Notes: a model not told the origin generated them from the sequence alone. A stretch of 64,000 nt of DNA from Viscum album (GCA_963277665.1 OY728133.1:391791962-391855961); one strand, 5' to 3'; positions 33,161 through 47,300 are shown, numbered from the stretch's first letter. Numbers and translations: made by a program.

Positions 33161-33930
33161 AAACTCATAAAACAAAAAATTTTCATACTATTGTGACTTT
33201 TTACTATCTAATTCAAAATTATAATGGTTATTTTATAATCTCTATCTAAAGTGATAAAGGTTTAGAATTTTAAAATTAATTATTTGATAGATATTATGGG
33301 GAAAATATATATCTTCAATGTTTTACTAATCCTAAAAAAATTACAAAAATGGTGTGAATGTAAAAAAAGATACCAATTCGTGAAATGTATAGAATAATGA
33401 TTAATGAATTTGATTTTATTAAATATTTTTTGGATAAATATTCCAATATCGTTTTTCGTGTTCTAAATAAATTTTTAATTACATCGATTGTTATTAAAAT
33501 CCATTATATATTTTTTAAAGAGATAAAACCTAATGGTATATATTTTATGGTACCTGTTCATAGAGTTTTATACTTATACCCAAAATAAAATATTGATAGA
33601 TTTGTTTCTAAAAGTGAAGAATAAATAATTAAAGGATGAAAAAATTAAACTAAATAATATGGAGTATTTAATAAAATTAATATAGTTTTTGATGAATTAA
33701 TATATATTATGTTTGATGAAATTAATATATTAAGAAGAATTTGGATTTAGATAATCATGATAAAGAATCCATGGAATTTTAGATTCTTGAATATGACCTT
33801 CAAGATAATAATGATAACCAATCAGTTAAGGGGGAGAAAATATAATCTCAACATGATCCTAAAATATTGAGGAGTCTTAAATATTATTCTCTGGTAAATA
33901 TATTTAGAAATTTTGGAACCATATTAAAAC
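33161..33930 (+). pseudogene. Copia relic: integrase core C-terminal half
   Basis: The sequence reads IQNYNGYFIISI-stop-SDKGLEF, then a degraded P-Q-NG motif (FTNPKKITKMV), then an open stretch (33385-33588): MYRIMINEF, YFLDKYSNIVFRVLNKFL, EIKPNGIYFMVPVHRVLYL. This parallels the copia order RSDHGREF, PQQNGVVERKN, MARTML, NTACYVLNR, KPNISYFHVFGC. It continues with NIDRFVSKSEE and YGVFNKI...IMFDEINI, matching the KFDAKSDEG and YRVFNKRT...VVFDE region. The match over several consecutive motifs makes the family assignment firm despite the stops. Confidence 0.8.
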
Positions 33931-34839
33931 CATAAATCTTGTTAAAAAATTTTGTGATCGTACAACTTTTATTACAGATCTTGTTCCTAATAATGTTAAA
34001 GGAACATTGAATGATTCAATATTGATATTTCTTAAGAATGATGAACACAATGAATTTGTAATAAATGGTGTTTTGAATCTAGTTGGACCACTTAAAGATA
34101 AATAGAGTATATGATATAAGTTAATTTTTCTAAATGAAATTGATGAATGGGTTAAAATAGTTAAATAATACTAGAGTAGTTTCCCAAGGAAATTATCAAG
34201 AAGAATGTGTTGATTTTAAAGATTCATTTTCACTAGTTTCTAGGATGGAATCCATTAAGATTCCACTCTCCATTACTGCTTCTCTAAATATTAATTTTAT
34301 TTAAATGTATTTTAAATGTAAATTATTAAATGGATTAATTTCAATGCTTGTATATATAAATTAAAAAATTGTACATGAATAGAAACATTTTTGAAATCTC
34401 GTTTTTTAAAAATTGAAATCATTATATAATCTTAATAATTCTCCTAGTCTTTGGTTTGATAGACTAACATTGTTTTTATTTTAAAATGATTTCAATACAG
34501 TAAAATGTTATAAAAAATTTCTTATTAATAAAGCCTCTGATGATATTTTAATTTGGAAAATATAAATTGATGGTTTCATGTTTGGTTTATTTAAATTATT
34601 TTCATAACAAGGAATTTTAAAATTTTATGGAAAATAAAATTGATATGAGTTTAATTAGTGAAATGAAATTCATTATGTGTCTTAAAATTGTTCATTGGAA
34701 ATATGAAATATTTTCTACTCAATTTTGGAATGGAATATATCTAGTTAAAAGTTTTATTATTGATTTGGGTAAATTTATTAGAGGCCTAATGTGTACTAAT
34801 TAAAAATCATATTTAGATTATTTTATAAAATCTATAGAT
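33931..34839 (+). pseudogene. Copia relic: reverse transcriptase
   Basis: The reading FCDRTTFITDLVPNNVKGTLND, then VLNLVGPLKDK (WDLVPRP-DK type), then IFLNEIDEW, RVVSQGNYQEECVDFKDSF (RLVAQGYNQEEGIDYDETF) and SRMESIKI marks the start of the copia RVT_2 domain. Later blocks are PSLWFDRLTLFLF and NDFNTVKC, then ASDDILIWKI-stop-IDGFMFG at the YVDD position, where the aspartate pair reads D-G. MSLISEMKFIMCLKI and YLVKSFIIDLGKF follow. Frameshifts and stops occur throughout, and a middle portion near 34300-34400 is missing or unreadable. Confidence 0.8.
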
Positions 34840-35480
34840 AATAAATAGTTTATTGGAATGATTGTAGGCCTACTTTATCTGATGAAATATATAAATGATA
34901 TAATGTTTTCTGATTATATGTTTGATAGAATTCAATGTAATGATAAGGAATGTCATTAATGGGATGTTAATAAGATAATTAGATATGTTAAAGGAAATAT
35001 TAATTTTTTTTATTTCAGTAACATTATAATTTTTTGACATGTTATCTTATTATGATTCTGATTTTGGAGGCCATGGAATTTATAGAAAGATAAAATCAAG
35101 CATGTGTCATTTACATGCTAAAATATTAATTATATGGAGTTAAAAAAAGAACTTACTAGTTTCACTAACCACAACTGAGTTGATTATATTCCTTTTTCTA
35201 GATTTTTTACTTAAATTATTAGGATAAAACACAATCTTACTGGTATAATAGTTTATTTTTATGAACTATTCACATACTATGATAATAAATATTCAATTTT
35301 ATTTTGAAATGAAAAATCCTAACGTTTTAATTGAAAAAAAAATTGATGTATGATTTCATATTCTAAGAGAACATTTTAATAAAGGGGATATGATTCTATA
35401 AATTATTTCCACAGAAAATAAACAAATTTATTTATTTACTAGATATTTAGATTTTATGATGTTTGAGAAAATAAAAATTG
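34840..35480 (+). pseudogene. Copia relic: RNase H domain
   Basis: The reading IGMIVGLLYLMKYINDIMFS (copia: GMIGSLLYLTASRPDIMFS), IIRYVKGNINF, YDSDFGGHGIYRKIKSSMCHLHA (YSDADFAGCRIDRKSTSGTCHFLG), KKELTSFTTTELI, then ILREHFNKGDMIL and ISTENK. This is the complete order of a Ty1/copia RNase H, with Sirevirus-type wording. No clear polypurine tract or LTR follows; a possible ACAAAGGAGATCAAA at about 35848 is too weak to call. Confidence 0.82.
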
Positions 35481-38165
35481 AATTTATAATAATGGATATT
35501 TATCTTGAAATGTTATAATTTTAAATGTTCAATTATGATTACATGTTCTAACATTTCTACTTTGTTGACAATGCAGATATATTTTATACAAGAATAGATA
35601 TAATGTATTGAAATTTACTTCTTTGATTTCTACTAAAACTAAAAGATGATTTAGTAATTATACTAATGATTATAAGGATTATATGTTTTAGAGTTAAATT
35701 TATTTATTATTTCTCATTATTTTATAAATTTTTGATATGTCTATGTACATGAAATTATTGTGTAATTTAATTTTAAATGGTGTTTTATTTGTTTATTATA
35801 CATGTTCATTATTAATTTATGAATTTATCATTTTTTATTAATCAATTACAAAGGAGATCAAATATTTTTATGCTTAATCATGACTTTGTTCCTCATCATT
35901 TTTACTTGTTTAATCATGTTAATTTTTAATTATTTTTTTTTGATAAGAGTTAAATAAACTGGATAATGTATTTCAAATACCATATAGATATTATGTTTTA
36001 CTTTTTGATAAATTTGAAAATGGGGATATATTTTTTAATTTATATAAAATTTATTTAATTTTTAAATTACAAAAGGGATATCTTTTTTAAACTAAGAGTA
36101 AGCTTGATAAAGAGGGTGGTTGTAAATTTGACGTTTTTTCACTATAATGAATATTAAAAATACCTCATAAGTTTTAACTGAATAATTATAATTTATCACA
36201 ACACTATTTAATAACATTCTAAATATTACAAATGTTTCACATTTTTCTCGCATTCTTTATATTTACCATACATGTCAAATAGATAATTATAAAATCTCAT
36301 AGCACAATTAAATCATATTGTGTTTATTATTTTTGTATTTTTTGTTTTTTACATTGTTTTTATAATGTATATATATATTTGACATTTTCATAATTTTCAC
36401 AAAGTATGCATTTCATTGTCTATACAAATGATGTCTACGTAGATATGCTTAATTATTATATATAAAATTTTCATTCTTATATAGTGTTTAATTGGTGATT
36501 ATACATTCCATAATAATTTTTCATCAAAATATATTTTGTTTACAAAGAAGATAAATTGATTTCCATGAATATCTAGAGTTGGTGTTTAAGAAGAACTGTA
36601 TTCAACACTAATAAGATGTAGATTATGTTTAGATAACACTATATTCATGGTTAAACAAATTTATTTCATTGGTAAATAAAATTTGAAATATTGGTTACAT
36701 AGAACATAAAATGATGGTTATGAAGAACATAAAATTTTGGTTCAATAGAAATTAAAACGATGTTTATATGATAAACATAAATAAATATTATACAAATTTA
36801 CTTCTCCATTTTAGGTGACAATAGATACATTTTTCTACTATAGTTTTAATATTTTAGTTTAATGCATGTTTTGAATTCTATTCTAATTATTTATTTAAAA
36901 TTAAAAATACATATATATTCAAATGAAGTAATATAATTTCATTTGAATTTTTAGTGAATTATTAATTATTGGATAAATTTCTCAAAATATATGTGATATT
37001 TTCTTCATGGATAGGTAATAAATAATATTTACACTTATATTGTTTTTTATTATGGCTACCTATGATTGGAAATTAAGAAAAAACCATGTGATGAAGAAAT
37101 TGGTGTTAATGAAAAGTGATCATCCAATAGGGATTTGATTATGGGAACTTTATTAATATCTCAACATAACTCATTAAAACAAGAACATGGATGAGAAAAT
37201 ATTCAACATAGTTATAAAGTATTAGAGAGAGAGAGAGAGTATGAGAGAGATAAAACATTATTTTAAAAGATTTAACAAAAAAATCCATTATCTACTATAT
37301 TTACAAAGAAACGTCAACTTTTGAATCATTTGTTCTAAAGATATTGAATTTCCTTGAGTTGTATATTTTTCGAAATTATCTTCTTCATTTTATTCTTGGA
37401 TCTCAACATTTTAATTTTGTAACTATTTGGATTTGATGATTTTTTATATTATAATTTTCACAACCAAAACAATGTCTATTTTATGGTTATACCTCCTAAA
37501 AAAGGTACATATATGGGTTTTGATTCCATAAAAAGTCATGGGTTATCTAGGTTGATCCTTGGTACACAGAAAGGAAATATTTTTTTCATGTTTTGGATCT
37601 TGGTGAGAAAAAAATCTTAGAAAGGATTATCAAACATTTCAAATGTTTGAATTATATTATATACTATTATTATCACCGAGTATATAGGAGTTTAGAGTAG
37701 TTTTAGTATCATTTGAATCAACTACTATAATAATTTTGTGTCCACCCCTTTTATTTTATATTTCATTTTTTTGAACAGTGTACTAAAATTTTATAATTGA
37801 GCATGAATAATGTTTCACACTTACTATAAATAACTAAATTTGATCATATAATCGGGTTAAAATTTCCAAAGGTCTATTAACCCCACTAGAATAAGTTTTC
37901 CATATCAACTAGACCAACTTGGGGGTTTTTTATTGGTACTCTTTGATATGAATTGAGGTCCAAGAATATATTCTATCATGAATAAAACATATAAATTTAG
38001 TGGAATTACAAGAAACTACTTTGAGAATAAATTCATAAATTCCCATATAATTGGAATTCTATAAATTATTAAAATTTTCCTTATCTGTATCATTTTTACT
38101 ATATAATATTTCTCATAAAGATAAAAAAAATCCATGCATAATAAGGATTTGAAAGTCGAAATTAT
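35481..38165. other. Extremely AT-rich sequence without recognised genes
   Basis: Probably the decayed 3' part of the copia element and later debris. A (GA)n microsatellite of about 16 bases lies at about 37225-37240. A short run of CATAAAAT-GATGGTTAT-type near-repeats lies at about 36690-36760. I see no promoter or RNA gene. Confidence 0.5.
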
Positions 38166-38167
38166 CA

Positions 38168-40115
38168 ATTATAACACCCTAGTTTGAGGTTATTTAATAT
38201 TTTATACTATACATTCATGTTATGAAATATTTGGGGGTGTTTAGAATGGTTTTAGGGAGTTTTTCTGATGTTTTATAAATCCTTTTTAAGATGCATGACT
38301 AGATCATTGTTAGAAGAAACCATACATAGCATCCTACGTAACCGTGCTAGAGGGTTGAGGGAAACTAGACATGAAAATAGTTTGAAAAAACCCAATGAAA
38401 AATTATTTGACACTGGAAATCTTTTAACAGAGAATATTTTCATTATTGGTGAAAATTTTCCAAATCATGTGGTAAAATTGTGTAGCCATATGTGTTCTCA
38501 TGTAGCACCCTCATTTTTGGAACATGTTTTGTGAAACTGTATGGTCAAACCATAAAACGTAATTAATATTGAAAAATATTGTTTTTTATTCCGATTTAAT
38601 CCCTGAATCCCTCAATTTTTCTTGTTGTATTATAAATCTCATCATTTAATGTTCTGTTGGGTTTTTTTGGGATTCTCTTCAAATTATAGGCTGTATGAAA
38701 TGGATTTTTGGGAATTGTACCAAGGAAATCAAATGTAAGCGTACTATTTTCTCTTTTTCTTTGTAATATTGTATATTTAATTTATTAGGAATCCTAAAAT
38801 AGTGTTTTCATGACCAAATATATTGTATAGAATGATTTTTATGAGAATATTCCTTTCATACATCAATGATAAGTTAAAGATTTCTATGATATATGAGAAC
38901 ATGGTGTATTTTTTAGGAATGTATGTGAAGAGGTAGGTGGATTATCTTCCCCTAAATTATTCCTATAATTTGAATGATTTTTGTGAATAAAAATAAGTAA
39001 ATATTTTGTTTTTATTAATAAAAATTCATGATTATTGTCTTTGATTTTACTATAATGAATCTATGAGTTTGGTGATTCCATGAAGGTGTTTTCAGTTAAA
39101 TGCTTGAATTTGAAATTTTCGTCAAATAACTATATTGGGTGAGAAAACTGAGCATGAAATAGATGGAATGGGTTCATATTCACATTGGTTACTTATTGTT
39201 TTAGGCATGGATTCCTAAGAAATATTTAGGATATACTTGATTATTCCAAAATGTGATGACTTGGGGCTAGACAGATGGGTACTCCACATGTGTATAAACT
39301 ATTCAATAAAAATGATTGATGAGAATAAATCTATTTGGATCTTTCATGTGTGTGTGTGTGTGTTTATGTTATGGGTCACTTTTATGGTGTGATTTACTTT
39401 CACTACTTCTTATTTGGGACTTATTTATTGTTCTTGATATTCTATCATGTTATACATTTATTCATTATTAGAATATGACATGTTGTTGTATTAGTGGCAT
39501 GTGTGGGATGTTTTAATATTTTATTAGTAGGTTTATACTCAAACCATTTATATTTAACTTGTTTCATATGAATACAATTTTTATCATGATACAATAATGA
39601 AGAAGGCTTCATACATTACTAGTGAATCACAATGATTTCACAGTTATATTGTCTTGGAATTTGAGTTATAGATATATTGTAATGAAATTAGACATGGTTT
39701 TACACTAATACATTGGTTCATTATGTTGTCATTGGGAAATTTATTTATAAAGACATATTGTTTCCCGTTTTACTTCTGTGAATCTGTTGTTTATTCTGGT
39801 TTTATCATTTCATTATATTTTAGATAGTTTATATATCATTAATCATGTTCATTTTATATCACTTCTGTTTATCGGTTAAAGGTTTTTTATTAAATGGGAA
39901 AGTATCCCACATTACTTGGTTGTGACATTTTATTTTATTAGCAACCATTGGTGTTTGAGGGATGTCAACTATTGTTTGTGGAATCTCAAATATAACCAAT
40001 CCAATGGGTTGGAGCCAGGATGTTATCAATCATATTTGTTTGGTATAGTCAATTGCTCAGGGGTAGTAGTCATGGAGATAAGATCTGTTGAGACATGAGA
40101 TATATATCATAAATT
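38168..40115 (+). mobile_element. Possible degenerate gypsy-type LTR
   Basis: TATAACACCCTAGTTTGAGG at 38171 resembles the TGTAACACCC start of gypsy LTRs with one change. Distally, sequence near 40000-40100 (GGAGCCAGG, then CAGGGGTAG) is less AT-rich, as LTR ends often are. A (GT)n run lies at 39347-39362. No PBS, polypurine tract or target duplication was confirmed; this is a suggestion only. Confidence 0.33.
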
Positions 40116-41619
40116 TTTTTAGCTAATATCTTTATTCCTAACTTCATGTTACTATGGTTGTTCAAGTATAAAGTGTGTTAGGAAACACTTATAACCTTTT
40201 TATCACCTCATCATTATCATTTTATCAAGATATTATCATGTATCCTACATTAGTAATGAGACATCCCATTGAGAATTCATCTTTCATTTGTTGTTTATTA
40301 ATACCATATTTCAAATTTTCATATATGGTAAAAGTAATGTGATTGATGTTTTCTGGTTGTTCTTTTGAAAATGTGTTTCTATGGATATAAAAAAAATTTC
40401 CCCCTCCTGAAGACATCAAAATTAGTACGGGGATAAGGTTGAGAATATTGTTCCCCTTTAACCACATGTGAGTCAATATATTTCTAGAATAATCATAAAA
40501 TATTTATAGTATGATGAAAAATAAAATCAACCTAAGGAATCATGTCATTTTGGTCATTCACTGGAATTCAAAAAGAAAAATACAGGGATCATTTTTGGTG
40601 AATCGAGACCCAAGAATGTGGAAGCATGAATAGGGAGCATGAATATAATATTTTTATTCTTCTGGACCCTTGAATAAAATAATTTTGAATCCATCAATGT
40701 ATATGTTTGGAGTTTTATAAAAATAATGGAAGGTGTTATCTATATAATCTAATGTTGACCAAAGGATTACTTGGGATGAATTAGAAGATTTTTTTTAAAT
40801 AATAAGTTCTAACCAAAATCTACTTTAGTTTCATGTACAATATATTTTCTTGAATTGGAGTAAGAAAAACTCTAAATTATGAAATATGTATCCTTATTTA
40901 CATACCTTGGCCATTATTTACTAGAATTTGTATGCAGCGAATCACTCAAGGTAATGGTTATATAAGAGGGATTTCAATTGAAAATTAATTCTCATGTGGT
41001 GATTCTATTAATTGATAATTATATAGACATCATAAAAAACAATAGTTGAAAATAAATACATCATCAGGAACATTAGGTGAGGGAACACCTTTTCCCTCTA
41101 AGATACTAGGGGAAACTCAAATGTTGGGAATATGTAAAAACTTGGATAACCACTCTCAGGATAGAATACAATATGTCAAAAAATCCACTAAATCAATTTC
41201 TTTCCCCCCACATTGTAGTAATCCATTGGGATTATTTCACTTTGGTTCATTTGAACAAAAAAAGTGATAATTTACAACTCATCCATAGGAATGTCATAAC
41301 TATGGCTATATTAGATATCTAAGAAGATACTTTATAAATTTCCCAAATTAAACTATTGGTGATGGTTCAAAAATTTCTTAGGCCTCTCATTATCAACTAG
41401 GGGTTTATCTTCCAAAAATCTCTCAACCATAGAATCTGGGTACTTAAAGTGATTTTAGAAACACCCTGACACCTCACCAATCACCGCCTTATTATGAGAG
41501 TTAGAATTATTTAGGGGGAAGTGATTGAAAATTTTTTGGATTTGAGATAAATATTATAAATTAATATGTAGTTCCTTTTATAATTTATGGTGAAATTATT
41601 ATAAAAACCACCCTAATTC
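40116..41619. other. Possible decayed leader/gag of the next gypsy relic
   Basis: It lies directly upstream of a recognisable protease. No zinc knuckle or capsid motif can be read. The short ORF at 41046-41267 has no family match. Confidence 0.35.
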
Positions 41620-41890
41620 AGGATTTTTTGGCGCTGGTGCTTCCCATTATTTTATTTTTTCTTTTTTTTTTGTAGAAAAATTAGGCCTTTATATTGAAAT
41701 TATACCTCACATCATGAAGATAAATACACCTCTTGAGAAGTGAGAGTGCAAGGATTAAAAAAGTATAGCATGATCCATCACTTCTTAATCATTATACTTT
41801 TTATGGGATCTCACTATATTACACATAAACAAATTTGATCACGTCTTGGGAATTGGTTTACTAGAATAATTTAAGGATCAAATTGAATAC
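41620..41890 (+). pseudogene. Gypsy relic F: protease with DSG changed to GAG
   Basis: FFGAGASHYFIFS (active-site triplet at 41630-41638) corresponds to the FDSGASHSFIS motif of gypsy proteases. It is followed by KLGLYIEIIP and TPLEK, then HVLGIGLLE-stop-FKDQIEYCTQWVNFT, matching the ILGMDWLS...IDC...V-F end of the domain. The catalytic Asp is lost. Order and spacing with the downstream RT confirm the identity. Confidence 0.68.
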
Positions 41891-42740
41891 TGCACTCAAT
41901 GGGTAAATTTTACATGTCCTGAAGAAGTTGATCAATTATTCAAATTTCAATAAAAAATTACCATGAGAATAAAATTTCCATTATTAGTTATTTATGAAAC
42001 TATATAATATCTATTTTTTGTAATTAAATTTGACTCTATTGATGAAACTTAATATAGAGATTTTTATGACATATTAGAGTAACACCATGATGTATTTATT
42101 GAAAACTCCAATGGTCTACCACATGAAAAGGAAGTGGTATTATTTATTGACCTATTTACAAGAAAAAATAAAATACCTTTTTAATTATATACAATGGTGG
42201 AAAATATTTTGGGAGCTAAAATTATAACTATATATATTAGAAAGAAAGGGTTTTATAAAACCATGAATGACACCATGGGTTGCTCCAGTTCTATTTCATA
42301 AAAAGGTGTATGAAAAAATATAAATTCTATTTGATTTTCATAAACTAAATCAAGTTAAAATACTGAATTGGAACACCCTTCCATAAATCGATTAAATCTT
42401 TTAAAACTTATAGGGAGACAAATAGTTCTCTAAAATTAATCTCTAATTGGGGTATCATAAATTTCATTCCAAAAAAGTGGATATCCCCATGATATATTTA
42501 AGAAGTTGTTATAACCACCAAAAATAAATTATCATTACCTTTGGTATCACTAATCCACCAGTAGTATTTATTTTATTGATGAATACTATCTTTCATAGAT
42601 AAATTTATTCTTTTTTTATTGTATTTATTAATAGAGTTTTAGGTTTTTCATCCATGAAATTTGATCATGAGAGGAACATGGATTTTATACTAGGTTCATT
42701 ATGAGATCACTAACTTGTTCATAAAATATAAATGTCTTAA
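41891..42740 (+). pseudogene. Gypsy relic F: reverse transcriptase
   Basis: The sequence reads GLPHEKEVVLFIDL (GLPP-REVEF-IDL), then KGFIKP and MTPWVAPVLFHKK (SPWGAPVLFVKK), FDFHKLNQVKI, KINL and LGYHKFHSKKVDIP, then ITFGITNPPVVFILLMNTIFHR ([20 protein letters not shown]). The YxDD box near 42623 reads VFINRV, so both catalytic aspartates are gone, and EHxxHL follows as DHERNMD. Stops occur throughout. It is clearly older than element B. Confidence 0.8.
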
Positions 42741-43420
42741 TTTTGGTTATAGAATGCATTTTTAATTGGTAATATTGTTATAGAAAAAATGAATATATGT
42801 CAAACATGAAAAAATTCAGGCTTCCATTTCCTAGAAACCACATGAGAATCTCTTTAAGATACACAATATTTTTTCCACTATTAATATATTATCATATATT
42901 ATCACCTAATTTCACTCATATAACATCTCAAATGATGGTATTAACAAATAAGGGTGTCCCGTTTTACAAGTGTGTGTATTTTTAGAAACATTTTGATGAT
43001 ATTATGGCTTGACTAACCTATCATTATCTTTTCAGTACCAATCAATGTCTTTATATTCTTTTATGATGTGTATAGATAGAAATATATTGAGTTCTCTGGT
43101 AGGGTGATCATATAATAGATTACAAATTATAAAATCTATAAAAACATCAAAATAAATACATTCTCCATGATTTGGAACTAGATATAGTGGTACCTGCCTT
43201 CAAATAATTTAATCACAACCAATTTTGATAAAATTTAACACTATTTAATGATTATAAAATATTGAAACATATATTTTAATATTGAGAAATAACCATGATA
43301 AAAAGATGTTGGATGAATATCTTAAGATGTTTGACTTTAACATTTTTTGTACACCTGGGAATAGTAACTAATTGGAAGAAAATTCAATAATAAGTCGTTT
43401 AACCTTGTTTTTAAAGAAGA
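42741..43420 (+). pseudogene. Gypsy relic F: connection and RNase H
   Basis: Within 42797-42985 the frame reads PNFTHITSQMMVLTNKGVPFYK, matching the GFSKIA-PLTKLT-KGV-F segment before RNase H. The middle of the domain is unreadable. Its end at about 43331-43400 reads FDFNIFCTPGNSN-stop-LEENSIISR, matching YDFTIEYHPGKANVVADALSR. The core catalytic residues are not visible. Confidence 0.65.
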
Positions 43421-44318
43421 TCAAGAGAAATGACCATTAATGGTGGTGATTGATGATTTAAAATCAGAATATGTTGAGTAGGATAAGGTTAACATTTTTT
43501 TTCACTAAATCCTGTTCTTAACAGTTTTAAACTAGAGAAGTAGGTTAAATAGGTAGAATATAATTTTATTATAGTGAGGTTTGACATCAATGGTGGGGAT
43601 ACCATAAATGGATGGAAGGAATATGAAAATTTGATGTTTCAATTCTGATATCAGATGGTAGTCCGTCCATAATTCCATGAACAACTACATTCTTATTATC
43701 AACATTCAAAGTGTGTTTTGCATCTGAGATTTAGAAAATTGTAATGAGAAATAAAGGATAATTTATGGTGGTCAGATATAATAAAAAATTTGTTTAGGTA
43801 GGTTATAAAATGTCTTGCCTATCAACAAGTCATGAATGAACATGATATTCCATCCAATATTCCATAATATTTTCCCTCATTGGAATTGAAATAAGGAAAG
43901 TCTTCCATGGACATCATTAGTGGGATATCAAGGACCTCTATAAAGAATGACTCTGTTTGGATGATTTTGGAAAGACTTCTAATATTTTCACACTACATTC
44001 CAATCTAGCGGATGAATAATATAGAAGAAATGGTAAATATCTATTTTCAAAAGCTGGATAAATTACTTGAGTTTCTAGTTTCTATTTCCTTTGATTGAGA
44101 CCCTATATTCACCTCATTATTTTCAAAGTACTTATAATAGTCCCATAGAACCAAGTTCACCATAAGAATTTGATACCATACCCAAATGGATGTCTTGTTA
44201 AATTATACAATTCATTATTTCGGAGATTTTCTTAGAGCCTTTGTGATGTACATTGGTTGTTTATGGGGAAAACATTTATATTTGGTGGATTTTTTATAGA
44301 AATAGTTATCAAGCTAGG
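43421..44318 (+). pseudogene. Gypsy relic F: integrase, cut off by an LTR-like sequence
   Basis: The N-terminal zinc region is seen at 43640-43840 (LRFRKL..., then LWWSDI and KCLAYQQV). The core reads SMDIISGISRTSIKNDSVWMI (TMDFVTGLPRT...DAIWVI), SFD-stop-DPIFTSLFSKYL (SDRDPRFTSRFWKSL) and YHTQMDVLLN...FLRAFVMYIG. The catalytic Glu region is degraded. The frame reaches YRNSYQA (YNNSYQAS) at about 44310 and is then replaced by TGTAATCACCC, so the GPY/F tail and chromodomain are not seen. Confidence 0.78.
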
Positions 44319-47300
44319 TGTAATCACCCAAAACCTGAATACGTATTTTTATTAAGTAAATATTATGTAAATGTAATATTCTTTATGAAACACCAATCTA
44401 AAATGACACTATGATGTTTTAAAAAAAATGTTTCCATTATACTATTATAGTTAAATTTTATGTTATAAAATGAAGTAACCATATTATCCAATCATCAAAG
44501 AAAAAGGAATGAAATGGAATTAGGTAGTGAATGTATTAATTATATAGATAGTTTATCCTAGAATATGAAGGTGTTATATATTATAGAGTTCTCTATAGAC
44601 CAATATCAATATTAAATCAACTGATTACAGTAAGAAAGAAATAAAATGATATAGAAATTTAAGCTCGTAGAAATTTCTATAAAATCAATACCAGTGGAAT
44701 CACAACCATAAACTTATATTAGACCATAACTTATAATTATATCCTAAAAGGTTATCTTGAGAGGCCATTTAACTAGAAATTTGGATTTTATAGTCAGGTA
44801 TTTATCAATTTAAAATGTTATTTTTCATAACTAATTTACACATTTCATATTTTCATCTTTTAAAGAAAAAAAAGTTTTTTATTATATAAAAATAATTTCT
44901 CTATAAATTTCTGATTTAGAAAAAAAAAATTATAATTTTTTTAAAATGAATTAGATAAAAAAATTAAAATTTATAATTCCAAAATTATTTTAGTATTATT
45001 TTTTTGGAATTTTCTGAGATCATTGTTTTTTTTTGTAAATAGTGAAAAAAATGATATTTTAAAAAAACACTTGTATGATATTATTATAATTAAAGAATGA
45101 ATTAAATGGTTTTTTAACCTATTTATGTTATATATATAAATAAAATAATTTATATAAAATTACTATGTAGAATTTATAAAACCAATGAATATCATTTTAG
45201 AAACAAAAGTATTAATTTAATCTAAAAATGATTTATTCACTTTTATAAAAAATAGTTAACAACAATTGAAATAATTAAATATAAAAATTTTGATATAACA
45301 ATCCATGTGAACATAAAAATAATATTTATTTAGGACAATTTAATTTTTGGCCATAAAATTATGTCACTAAGATTAATGTTGATGACCATGACAGTAGAAA
45401 AAATATTATTTACACAAACTAATTTTACAAATATTTTTTAATTTTTATCTAATAAAATAAATTAATCTATTATAAAAATTTAATTTAATATAAATTTAAT
45501 TTATATTTAAATAAATTATCACTCCTTCAATTTTTAATCAATACTAAATTAGATTAATAACACATAATGTTTAAAAAACATTTTTATACAAAACAGTTTT
45601 CCTATATATATATAATGTTCAAGTATAAAAAATTATTATCTATTAATTATAGATTTATTTATATTATTTGGATATTTAGGTTTATGAAACCCAAATTTGG
45701 TATAATGAGTTATTTTATATGGTTTTTAAAATATATTTAACTTGAGAACAAATTAGTTTCCCCGAAAAAAATACAAAATTTAAAAGTAATAAAATATGAA
45801 AAAATTATTCCAACATGTTTCAAACATTAATGTAAATAATTTTTTGAGGATTTAATGAACCAATGTATCTTAAAATAAAATTATTTTTTACTTTTTGAAA
45901 AATTTAATAATAAATAGTTTCCTTTTGTTGTTGAAACATAATTATAATTCACCATGGGTTCTTTTCTTCCATTATAAAAGGGGACACTTGCACTAATTTT
46001 TAAAAAGTAAATTACATTGAGTATATTCAAAAAAATCTTAAATTTTGATCCTAATGTAATAAAATATCAATTTTACAATACTATGGTTTTAATTAGATAG
46101 CATAATCCAGTCATTTCCAAGTATACTTTCAATATAAAGGTCAAGGACCTAAAGTGAGTAATACTTAATTATTATCTTTTTATTCACATAAATTCCATTA
46201 AAAATATATCCTAAAAGAATTTATATAATGAAATTAATATAATTAGTAAAACTATATGTTATTATATTAATGTATAAACCCTTATTTATTAAATTCCATC
46301 CACTTATTAAATTAAATGAATATCGATTGTGCCTTGTCTGAGCTACTGCCTCTCCAAAAAACGTCTTCATATTTTCACCACTAAATATCGTAGAATGTTA
46401 AAAGGTTTTAATTAAATAATAAATGTGATATATAATATAATAATGAAAATGATGATAAAAATTATAACCCACGTTCATTTACTCTCATAATGGTAGGAAA
46501 TAAATGGTCAAATGTGCATTATTCGGAAAACCATCTCCACAATGTAATGTTTTTCATATTGATTTTAACTATTTATCCAAATTATAAAAAAAATTATTTA
46601 ATATAATAATGAAATTTAAATAATTTCATTATGATTATTTTATAATTATATTATGTCAAAATTAACTATTTCTTAACCATACACACCAATTGAATTATGG
46701 TATGTTCACGTTTGGGTCGGTCAAACCACCTACCTAAAAAATGTTATAAATCACTATCATAGATGAATATGGGAACATAAATAATAATAATGTTATACAT
46801 TTATAATAAAATCATTATTTTTTAATAGTTTTTTTAATTTTATATTTATTATTTATCTTATTATTAAAATGTTATCTTTTATTGATAAAATTACTATAAT
46901 AACCCCTCGTCGATTCCATTTTCACACAACATAACTAAAACAATAATGGATTGAGATAATATATTTATAAATCAATCTAAGTTATCTATTACAGTAAATA
47001 TATTATCTAGGATTAATAAACATTGAGATAGGAATAAATAACATTTCTATTATTAAAAAACTAGTCAAAACAATCAAGATAACTTACAAATGATAATAAA
47101 AATAGATAATAAATAACAAATATAAATATAGATAATAATTTTAAATTAATATTATAAATGTTTATATATATTAATGAGGTTATAAAATAATTTATTAAGA
47201 TAGTTATATTTTTTTTAAGGATATTCAGTCTTTTTAAGAAGTCTATAATTAAAATAAGGCTCTTTGGTAACTCATTATCTTCTATTGAGTTAGAATCTTA

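Noticed and set aside
37225..39365. (GA)n and (GT)n microsatellites as regulatory elements
   Set aside because: Short simple runs in AT-rich debris with no promoter context.
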